NCBI RefSeq assembly: GCF_024346355.1
Contig: NZ_JAGQCU010000014.1
Span: forward strand, 1-64,000
Source: Cyanobium sp. ATX 6A2
Lineage (GTDB): Bacteria > Cyanobacteriota > Cyanobacteriia > PCC-6307 > Cyanobiaceae
Direction: 5' to 3'
DNA length: 64,000 bases
Part shown: positions 57,153 to 64,000 of the stretch, in pieces
Numbering within the stretch: the stretch's first letter is position 1
Layout: each line of letters begins with the position of its first letter
Program-made: the position numbers and the translations under genes
Notes under the pieces: model-generated
Database searches by the model: none
The model's input: only the letters and a program-made list of their open reading frames with translations
Told to the model about the DNA's origin: nothing

Positions 57153-57655
57153 CATTCTCTATAGTGTGCATCCAATTGAAGGCCTGATAAGGGTTGTTGG
57201 GCCGCATCTTGAGAACGTGCATTGCGCAATAAGCTTATATCTAGTCTAGTGCCGTAATGAGGAATGGCGTTCGCCTCGAGAAAGCCCTTCTTGCTTGCCT
57301 CTATCTCGTTGACTAGATGAACGACATGGCTTGCGATTATGCAGAGATGTCATTGAAGACTTTGTGTCCAAATTCCGCTCCAAGGATGAGAATGTGTGTC
57401 GCGGCTCAAGTAACGTTCCGCTTTCAGAAGGCCAGGTAGCGTAGTATGGATCAGTAACGCGCTACAAGGTGAAAGTGCTGTCAGGGCTGACGAATCTATT
57501 CCTCGTACGGCGTGTATTACTCGCGGCCCCATGATCAACGGAGTGATGCTCCCGAATTAGGCTATTTACCGATCCAAGGAAGTAGAGATGGATCACATGC
57601 TCTCCTTGACAGGGAACAGATCAATCACCTGCTTCAGCCAGTGTAGGAATCCAGT
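57153..57655. other. Gap without recognisable gene in the polysaccharide island
   Basis: About 500 bp of intermediate GC. On the minus strand HWLKQVIDLFPVKES occurs near 57595-57645, perhaps a piece of a sulfotransferase or other glycan gene, but it is too short to assign. No transposase or repeat is evident. Confidence 0.35.
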
Positions 57656-57775
57656 GTGTCTGATCTTGGGATTCGTGCACCCCCTTATTTCTCAGGGCGA
57701 CCCGAGGTAAAGTGCCAGCCATGTCTGGTTCATGCCAATGTGATTTTGAATCAGCTCCTTAAAAGAAGATTACGC

Positions 57776-58489
57776 ATGTGGCGTAGGGCGCCGGCTTATT
57801 TTGTAGGAAAGTTCCACGATAGAGTTTTCGGTGTCGATGAATCATGGCTGTCCAAGCCGAGAGAGGCCTTTCCTGTGGGAAGCTGGCAATGGCTCGCGCT
57901 AACAGAAACAACATACGGGGGGTTCAACATTGGTGTGGCAAGCAAGGCCAATCGCGGTGGAGATCGTATGTCACCTTTCTTCCACCGATATGGTGTCATC
58001 TATGAGGAGTTCCTAGAATCGCTTTTGCCGCGACGCGAACAGTCGCTCACCCTCGTCGAGGTGGGTATCCTTAACGGAAGCGGCCTGGCCATCTGGTGTG
58101 ACCTTTTCCCCAACGCTCGAGTCATCGGGTTCGATATCGACTTGAGGAATTTTGCCGCGAATCGTGCTGAGCTTGAAGCTGCTGGTGCTTTTTCGGCCAA
58201 CCGCCCGGAACTGTATGAATTTGACCAGCTAGACCTCGGGAGATCTGCGCTGATTCTCAAGAATGTTTTGGGCGGTACCAAGGTTGATGTGGCTATTGAT
58301 GACGGTTGCCACTCGATCGAGTCCATCAAAACAACTTTTGAGAACTTCATGCCGCACATGGCCGAGCGCTTTGTCTACTTCATCGAGGACAACTTCGATA
58401 CCTACGATGTGCTTGCGCCAGTCAATCGACACTTGCGCTGGTTTCAGCGCGGGGAAATGACGGTGTCAACACGCCCATTTCGACCTTAA
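57776..58489 (+). CDS. SAM-dependent methyltransferase (CmcI/MT_24-like)
   Basis: About 237 residues from Met 57776, although the frame is open from 57656. The body has TLVEVGILNGSGLAIWCDLF then RVIGFDIDLRNF (SAM-binding strand pair) and VDVAIDDGCHSIESIKTTFE, the Mg-binding DDG-H motif of CmcI/RhlM-type sugar O-methyltransferases. It may methylate a glycan sugar. It overlaps the next gene by one base. Confidence 0.8.
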   Translation: MWRRAPAYFVGKFHDRVFGVDESWLSKPREAFPVGSWQWLALTETTYGGFNIGVASKANRGGDRMSPFFHRYGVIYEEFLESLLPRREQSLTLVEVGILNGSGLAIWCDLFPNARVIGFDIDLRNFAANRAELEAAGAFSANRPELYEFDQLDLGRSALILKNVLGGTKVDVAIDDGCHSIESIKTTFENFMPHMAERFVYFIEDNFDTYDVLAPVNRHLRWFQRGEMTVSTRPFRP

Positions 58490-59451
58490 TGGAAATTCTT
58501 GCGCCCTTCGGTTTTGTGACCGCCTGCCATCCCGGTGACAAATTCATGGACCAAGCCACCCTTGCAAGCATGCGGCACTATTGCCCAGAGGTGCCGATTT
58601 GCCTTTTGGCAGATGGTGACGTCATGGTAGATGACCTGCAGCTTGAATATGACCTCATTGTCCTCCGGCCGCGCGATTTGCCTGACAAGGAGATGGGCAA
58701 GTTGGTGTCCGGCAACTACTGCATCAAGCTGGCTGCCATGTGGGAGGGGCCATTTGAGTTTTATGTCTGGATGGACTCTGATGCCATCGTTTGGGGAGAT
58801 TTTACCTGGAAAGTCAGGCGGGATTTAGACTTCCAGATCTTTTGGAGCGAAGTCTCCGTTGAACCAAGCGCCACGGACGTGCCAACCTGGTTGCCTCATT
58901 TCTATTTTGATCTGGATCAGCTGATGGTCCTTGACCCGGAATTCGAGTGGCGCGGCTGGCCTTATTTCTCAGCCGGGGTTTATGCTTGCCGGCGGAACTG
59001 TTTTTCTTTCGAGGATTGGCAGCGTGTTCGGGCGTGGAACGAACTCGCACCTGATCCACTCTTCAGATTTGGTGATCAAGGGCAATTGAACTATATGGTA
59101 CATAGCGCAGCCCAGCGAGGCGTCCGACGGGTTGACTGGGCGGATCTGCAGTATCTCGTACGGCACCACGGAACCAGAGAAATCGAAATCGATACTGAAG
59201 ATTGTGGTTGGCGTTTTCCCCGCCAGATCTCGCGACCCCGCGTCGCCCATTTTCCTGGGCAAAAGCCGCTCATCCTGAATCACCGCGCCTATTCGCGGGC
59301 ATTCACCATTGCACGCCTAGAACATTACCGCCGAACCAGGAGTGAGATTGGAGCTTGGTGGGCGGTATGGAGAGAGGAGATCGTCGTTCTCTGCAAAAGG
59401 GTTTGCGCACGCTTGCGGAGGGCATCCTTGCTTCTCATGTCTAAGTCTTGA
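58489..59451 (+). CDS. GT-A-type glycosyltransferase
   Basis: A 320-residue protein with FYVWMDSDAIVWGDF, a DxD metal motif, in a context of alternating strands and helices (GFVTACHPGDKFMDQATLAS). The fold suggests a metal-dependent GT-A glycosyltransferase, but the family is not recognised precisely. It overlaps the methyltransferase gene. Confidence 0.7.
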   Translation: MEILAPFGFVTACHPGDKFMDQATLASMRHYCPEVPICLLADGDVMVDDLQLEYDLIVLRPRDLPDKEMGKLVSGNYCIKLAAMWEGPFEFYVWMDSDAIVWGDFTWKVRRDLDFQIFWSEVSVEPSATDVPTWLPHFYFDLDQLMVLDPEFEWRGWPYFSAGVYACRRNCFSFEDWQRVRAWNELAPDPLFRFGDQGQLNYMVHSAAQRGVRRVDWADLQYLVRHHGTREIEIDTEDCGWRFPRQISRPRVAHFPGQKPLILNHRAYSRAFTIARLEHYRRTRSEIGAWWAVWREEIVVLCKRVCARLRRASLLLMSKS

Positions 59452-59458
59452 TCGAGAG

Positions 59459-60670
59459 TTGATTTATCACCTAACCAAATCGCTAGTGGGAGGCGGAGGG
59501 ATTTATGCCAAGCGCCTTAGCGATGCACTTTCCCAAGCCGGACACCCCAGCAGCGTACTGAGCACCGAGGCTGGAGCCTTGCAACCGAGGGGTGGTGGGT
59601 GGCCGCTGTTTGATCGCGTGCTGGCCGGTGTGCTCCATCGCTGTGCCACGCAGACGATGCATTCTTTCCTGCGGCAGACACGGTGGCGAAGTCATCCTTC
59701 GATTAGGCGCGCTGATGCCGTGCACTTGCACAGCGTTACGGGTTTTATCGGCTTTGCCGGACTGCAAGACCTAATCCCGGATGGCGCGATGGTTTTTTGG
59801 ACGGCGCACAATCCGTGGCTCTTCACCGGCGGATGCGTGGTCTACACGGGGTGCGATCGCTTCGAGGAAGGATGTAGAGGATGTCCTATTTTGCCTCCCG
59901 CTGTTCGAGGCTGGGCGCAGCTGGATCACGGTGCCAAGCAGCGCTTCGCATTGGAGCGCCGCGTACAGCCTGTAGCCAACAGCGAGTGGATGGCTGCTCT
60001 CATGAAGCGCAGCAGCATTTATGGTCAAACGAGTGATATCCCCGTGGTGCCCCCCATCGTGGATCGAGTTTTTCGACCGGATGGTGACGGTAGGGCGTTG
60101 CGCGCCCAGTTCGGCATCGCACCGGAACGCTACGTCATCGGCCTCTCTGCTCGCGCGGTGACGGATTTGGCAAAGGGTATTGGGCAGTTCTTTGCTGCTC
60201 TTCCCGTCGGATGGCAGCCGTTGTCGAACGTCACTTTTCTCATCCTTGGCGATGGTCGGATTCCCATGCCAAGCAGCGTGGATCATCGGTTTGCCGGGCT
60301 TGTTGAGGGTGCGCATGATCTGTTGTGTTACTACCGTGCCATGGATATTTTTGTTTCGCCCTCAGCCATGGAGACATTCGGTATGGCACTGCTCGAAGCG
60401 CAGGCTTGCGGGATACCAGTGGTGGCCTTTTCCACAGGTGGCACGCCAGAGGCAGTATGCCCATATGCGAACTGTCATCTCGTGCAAAATGGAGATTTTG
60501 CGGCGATGTTTGATGCCTTGCGCGCGGTTATTTTGGAGGGGCGTCCAACAATTCAACTGTCCGATGCGCTGCACCGCTGGGTGGACTCCCGGCACGGTGC
60601 GGGGGTGATCGCTAGAAAGCAAATCGGTGTCTATCAAAGGCATGGATTCGATCAGATTGCACACTATTGA
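59459..60670 (+). CDS. Family 4 glycosyltransferase
   Basis: About 403 residues. The start is set at TTG 59459, because LIYHLTKSLVGGGGIYAKRL is the usual GT4 N-terminus (K-x-L-x-GG-x-x-x-Y). Later VGLSARAVTDLAKG, LILGDG, LVEGAHDLLCYYRAMDIFVS and SAMETFGMALLEAQACGIPV, the EX7E donor motif, confirm GT4. It overlaps the next gene by 29 bases if that starts at 60642. Confidence 0.85.
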   Translation: MIYHLTKSLVGGGGIYAKRLSDALSQAGHPSSVLSTEAGALQPRGGGWPLFDRVLAGVLHRCATQTMHSFLRQTRWRSHPSIRRADAVHLHSVTGFIGFAGLQDLIPDGAMVFWTAHNPWLFTGGCVVYTGCDRFEEGCRGCPILPPAVRGWAQLDHGAKQRFALERRVQPVANSEWMAALMKRSSIYGQTSDIPVVPPIVDRVFRPDGDGRALRAQFGIAPERYVIGLSARAVTDLAKGIGQFFAALPVGWQPLSNVTFLILGDGRIPMPSSVDHRFAGLVEGAHDLLCYYRAMDIFVSPSAMETFGMALLEAQACGIPVVAFSTGGTPEAVCPYANCHLVQNGDFAAMFDALRAVILEGRPTIQLSDALHRWVDSRHGAGVIARKQIGVYQRHGFDQIAHY

Positions 60671-61835
60671 CGTGCCGATCCGCAGACGGCTGGCGATTGT
60701 AGTGCCTCACTCAGGCCAACCGACTGAGACCTTCATCCGGAGGTACGCGGAGATGCTTGATCCGGGCAATGTAGTCATGGTGCATTTCTATCATGGTGCG
60801 GACGCTTGGGGTCTTGATGCCCCTACTTATTTCCCAGAGCAAGCCTTCGGAGGGTCTCGCAAGTTGGCCAAGGCTTGGCGTGCGGTGCAGAAGTTGGCGG
60901 GCATCGAATCCCTTTTTGGGGATCCCTTCATGGCGGCAAGTCTCATGAACTTCTTGCGACAGAATGGAGTAACGGCAGTCTTCAGCCAATATCTCGTTGC
61001 TGGCGCCACGGTGCAGGACGTGGTCGCTCGCTTGGGTCTCAGACATGTGGTGCGCGGGCACGGATATGACCTTTCCTCATCTCTGGAGCAAGATCAGTGG
61101 AAACGTCGATACCAAGTACTTGAGTCTGCTGATTCCATTGTGGTGCCTACGGAATACCAGACGGCCCGGTTGCGAGCGATCGGCCTCAACAGCGTTCCGA
61201 TCCATGCCTATCCTTACGGCGTCGATCTTTCGCCTGATCGGCCCGAATCGCACGAATCCGAGCATCAGGTACGTATCGTCACTGCGGGACGCATGGTTGC
61301 AAAGAAGGGGCCACTGCTCGCGTTGAAAGCCTTTCTTATTGCCGCCGAGCGTTGCCCAGATATCGTGTTGACCATGGTCGGTGATGGGCCAATGCTTGGT
61401 CAGGTTCGAGAACTTTGTGAGCAGCACCCCCTAGGCAAGAGAGTCACACTTGTTGGTGCGCTTCCTCACGCCAAGACCTTAGAGGCGATCGGCAAAGCAG
61501 CCATTTTTCTTCAGCACAGTCTTTCTGACCCAATAACAGGAGACCAGGAAGGTGCTCCTGTGGCGATACTAGAGGCAATGGCTCGTTCCGTGCCGGTCGT
61601 TTCTACTAGGCATTCCGGAATTCCCTATTTGGTTCGGGAAGGTGTAGCTGGCCTATTGAGCGAGGAAGGTGATGTAGTGGCCATGGCGGAGAATCTACTA
61701 AGTCTGGCTACCAATCATGATATGCGGCGCCGGATGAGTGTAGAAGCTAGCAAGCATGCGCAGAATTTCACCTGGGAGATTGAGCGTAGTGTGTTGCTGC
61801 AACTTCTCTATAAGACCACTCACATTAGTGCATGA
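60642..61835 (+). CDS. Family 4 glycosyltransferase (WcaL/TarM-like)
   Basis: About 397 residues, starting at ATG 60642 (GTG at 60672 is possible). VPHSGQPTETFIRRYAEML opens the acceptor domain; RIVTAGRMVAKKGPLLALKA, GDGPMLGQVRELC and EGAPVAILEAMARSVPVVST (EX7E-like) mark the donor domain. Resembles colanic-acid WcaL-type enzymes. Confidence 0.85.
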   Translation: MDSIRLHTIDVPIRRRLAIVVPHSGQPTETFIRRYAEMLDPGNVVMVHFYHGADAWGLDAPTYFPEQAFGGSRKLAKAWRAVQKLAGIESLFGDPFMAASLMNFLRQNGVTAVFSQYLVAGATVQDVVARLGLRHVVRGHGYDLSSSLEQDQWKRRYQVLESADSIVVPTEYQTARLRAIGLNSVPIHAYPYGVDLSPDRPESHESEHQVRIVTAGRMVAKKGPLLALKAFLIAAERCPDIVLTMVGDGPMLGQVRELCEQHPLGKRVTLVGALPHAKTLEAIGKAAIFLQHSLSDPITGDQEGAPVAILEAMARSVPVVSTRHSGIPYLVREGVAGLLSEEGDVVAMAENLLSLATNHDMRRRMSVEASKHAQNFTWEIERSVLLQLLYKTTHISA

Positions 61836-62773
61836 GGCTCAGTGTAATTTGTCCTACCTACAATCGCGCCCCTTTCCTGCTCGACTGCGTGACACCGCTT
61901 ATGGATTTGCCTGTGGGCGCGGTCGAGGTAATTGTGGTCGATGACTGTTCGAGTGATAATACAAGAGAAGTGTGTACTCAGCTAGAGCGAAAATATGGCA
62001 CGGATCGGGTCCGCTATTACCGGCTGAAGAAGAACGAAGGTGCACCAGTTGCTCGCAATCGTGGTATTTCCGAGGCTCGTGGTGACTGCATCATGTTTCT
62101 CGATTCAGACGACCAGCCGTTCCCTGAAGGTATCGCAGAATTGTTGGCTGTGTTACAGGCGAGCCCCTCTCTTGATTTTGTCTATGGCAGTGTAATTGTT
62201 ACTGACGATGCACTCGTAGCGTTGCCGCATTGCCCCCCCATTGGCTCGCCATATGTTGACACTTGCGCTGAGATTGGCGGTTATCATTGGCATACAATGG
62301 GCGCCATCTACCGTCGAGCATGCATCCAACGCGTGGGGCTATGGAATTCTTCCCTAACCGGCTCCCAAGACTGGGAGTACCAAGCGCGCGTTAAAATAGC
62401 CGGAGCCAAGGGTGTATTTGTAGACGCCATCGTTGGGTATTGGCGTCAACACGAAGGGGCGCGCGTCGGTGCAACTGCCTTCCGGCCTGACTATGTCCGG
62501 AGTGTTATGGCTGCATGCAAATCTATACTGACCACTGCTTCGCTCGCTCGGCGACGTGATAGTCGCCTAGAACTGCGGATTGCAAAGAGGCTCTTTGTGC
62601 ATGCCCTTGAGTGGGGGGCCAACGGGTTCGATCTTGAGCGGCATGCCTGCTTGATACAGGCTGCAGGATGCTTCACCACCTTTTCTTTATATCAATTGTT
62701 CCTGTATATATATGCACTAGTTCCTCCCTTGCCCGACCGAAGCGTAAGAGCTTTTATTGTATCGCTTCGTTGA
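61832..62773 (+). CDS. Family 2 glycosyltransferase
   Basis: A 313-residue GT2 protein. MRLSVICPTYNRAPFLLDCV, VEVIVVDDCSSDNTREVC and CIMFLDSDDQPFPEG (DxD) are the classical motifs, and SQDWEYQARVKIAG carries the catalytic ED-like site. A short C-terminal extension follows. It overlaps the previous gene by four bases. Confidence 0.88.
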   Translation: MRLSVICPTYNRAPFLLDCVTPLMDLPVGAVEVIVVDDCSSDNTREVCTQLERKYGTDRVRYYRLKKNEGAPVARNRGISEARGDCIMFLDSDDQPFPEGIAELLAVLQASPSLDFVYGSVIVTDDALVALPHCPPIGSPYVDTCAEIGGYHWHTMGAIYRRACIQRVGLWNSSLTGSQDWEYQARVKIAGAKGVFVDAIVGYWRQHEGARVGATAFRPDYVRSVMAACKSILTTASLARRRDSRLELRIAKRLFVHALEWGANGFDLERHACLIQAAGCFTTFSLYQLFLYIYALVPPLPDRSVRAFIVSLR

Positions 62774-62873
62774 GTCGGTCCTCGCTACCCCTGCTCGCAA
62801 TGTTCTTATCTGAAATGCATCAGCTTTTTGAAATCGCTAATTCAGGGGTTCCAATTCCTGTTATTCAAGATCA

Positions 62874-64000
62874 GTGCCAAAACTGAACGAACCGCTGCCT
62901 GCACACAGCCATCGCCTCTTTATCCACTTTATTCGCTTCGGCCCTTATCACCTGGCTAGGCTTGGCAGTGCTCGCGATGTGCTCGCTGCCCAGGGTTGGG
63001 ACGTGGTGGGCCTGGAAACAGCCAGCCTCGATTCCACCTATGCGTGGAAGTCCACCAATTTAGAGTCGGATTTGCAGCGAATTACGGTTTTCCCTGACCG
63101 CTCGGCCGAGCAAATCTCATTACGGCACCTGAGGCAAGGTATAGCGAGAACTCTCGACCGTTTGCAGCCATCTGCTGTGGCCATCGCCGGCTGGGCGCAG
63201 CCTGATGCCCTGTCATGTCTCAGATGGTGCCGCCGCCATCGTGCTCGGTCGATCCTCATGAGTGAAACGCGCGAGGCTGACGGCAACCGCAGCTGGTGGA
63301 AGGAACGGCTCAAGGCACGTCGGGTCCGCGCGTTTGACGCCGCGCTGGTTGGTGGCAGAAGCCATCAGGCCTACCTGCGCAAACTTGGCTTTCAGGGGCC
63401 GATCACCACCGGCTATGACGTGGTGGATGATCGCTTCTTTGCAACAGAAGCATCGCGCTGGCGCCTTGCCCAACGCGATGCGGCTCACCAGCCGCGCCCT
63501 TATCTGTTGGCCTCTAACAGATTCATCCCCCGCAAGAACCTTCCCAGGCTGGTCGAGGCCTTCGCTGAAGCTTCGGCATCCTCGACAGCTCACACCAGAG
63601 CTGATCTCTGTTTGCTAGGTGATGGTGAACAGCGCCAGGCCCTGGAAGGCCTCTGCACGGCAAACGGCCTCCCCACTCTCCCCGCAGCCCCATGGGACGA
63701 ACAAGCCTATGCTGGCCCAGCACAGGAGCCCAGGGTTCTGTTTCCGGGATTTCGCCAGATCGAGGAGCTGCCGCGCTTCTATGCCCATGCCTTGGCGCTG
63801 GTTCACCCTGCCCTCGCCGAGCCCTGGGGCCTGGTGATCAATGAGGCCATGGCGGCAGGGCTGCCGATTCTCAGCAGCAGCAATGTGGGTGCGGCTGAGG
63901 AACTGCTGGACGATGGCGTGAACGGCTATCGCTTCGACCCCACCAGCACTGCTTCCATCTCCCTGGCCCTGTTGCGCTTCCTGGCCCTCAACGCTCAGCA
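62874..64000 (+). CDS. Family 4 glycosyltransferase, truncated by right edge
   Basis: An open frame from GTG 62874 to the window end, at least 375 codons. It reads PAHSHRLFIHFIRFGPYHLA at the start and contains LLASNRFIPRKNLPRLVEAF, LCLLGDGEQRQALEGL, VLFPGFRQIEELPRFYAHAL and LVHPALAEPWGLVINEAMAA, the GT4 donor EX7E motif. GC content returns to the host level, so the transferred island ends just before it. The 3' end is missing. Confidence 0.85.
   Translation, partial: MPKLNEPLPAHSHRLFIHFIRFGPYHLARLGSARDVLAAQGWDVVGLETASLDSTYAWKSTNLESDLQRITVFPDRSAEQISLRHLRQGIARTLDRLQPSAVAIAGWAQPDALSCLRWCRRHRARSILMSETREADGNRSWWKERLKARRVRAFDAALVGGRSHQAYLRKLGFQGPITTGYDVVDDRFFATEASRWRLAQRDAAHQPRPYLLASNRFIPRKNLPRLVEAFAEASASSTAHTRADLCLLGDGEQRQALEGLCTANGLPTLPAAPWDEQAYAGPAQEPRVLFPGFRQIEELPRFYAHALALVHPALAEPWGLVINEAMAAGLPILSSSNVGAAEELLDDGVNGYRFDPTSTASISLALLRFLALNAQ

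Overview
The window reads as a chromosome segment of a high-GC unicellular cyanobacterium of the Synechococcus/Cyanobium type. The evidence is the photosynthesis genes near the left edge (psbD, ycf4, petM and a ycf39-like assembly factor), the NADPH thioredoxin reductase with a fused thioredoxin (NTRC), a bacterial Trm1, and dense GC-rich gene packing. No rRNA, tRNA or CRISPR array was recognised. Genus assignment is inference from gene content and base composition.

1-28.0 kb is mostly core genome: photosystem and cytochrome b6f parts, ilvH, RNA modification (trm1, a RsuA-type pseudouridine synthase), infA, NTRC, a DEAD/DEAH-type helicase, the three-gene transhydrogenase operon pntAA-pntAB-pntB, dxr, a DUF368/PopT-type lipid carrier transporter, a sodium-coupled symporter, cysS, two exported/outer-membrane proteins, and a Wza-like export protein followed by gmd and fcl (GDP-L-fucose synthesis). 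Two damaged genes lie at 14-15 kb: a beta-barrel gene with a one-base frameshift, and a fragment of an AI-2E-family transporter.

28.8-39.2 kb is a toxin-antitoxin graveyard. One FitAB module, one TacAT (DUF1778-GNAT) module, an uncharacterised two-gene HEPN module (with a decayed second copy), a RelBE-like pair with a broken toxin and a VapBC-like pair with a broken toxin sit among partial copies of FitA and of an amidase-like gene. Both PIN toxins carry Ala where a catalytic Asp is expected. Copies of a palindromic sequence, GCTATC-N2-GATAGC or a near variant, sit upstream of the FitA copies and at scattered intergenic sites.

39.2-50.5 kb is a lasso-peptide (RiPP) gene cluster. On the minus strand run a B2-type leader peptidase, an asparagine-synthetase-like cyclase lacking Cys2, the precursor, a methyltransferase with a PqqD-like tail, an HPr-kinase-like protein and an Fe(II)/2-oxoglutarate-type oxygenase. 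A PqqD-type B1 protein, a nucleotidyltransferase-family protein and two ABC exporters complete it. The precursor is the most striking object of the window: a typical lasso leader and a 24-residue putative core (Gly1, Glu8) are fused in one protein to a peptidase S74 (intramolecular chaperone) domain whose expected self-cleavage Ser is the last residue of that core. I infer that the S74 domain defines the core's C-terminus and that the kinase may phosphorylate the exposed Ser.

50.5-64 kb is a surface-polysaccharide locus: two NAD-dependent epimerases, then a lower-GC stretch (about 52.7-62.8 kb) of glycosyltransferases, an acetyltransferase and a methyltransferase, probably acquired by transfer, ending in a host-like glycosyltransferase that runs off the right edge.
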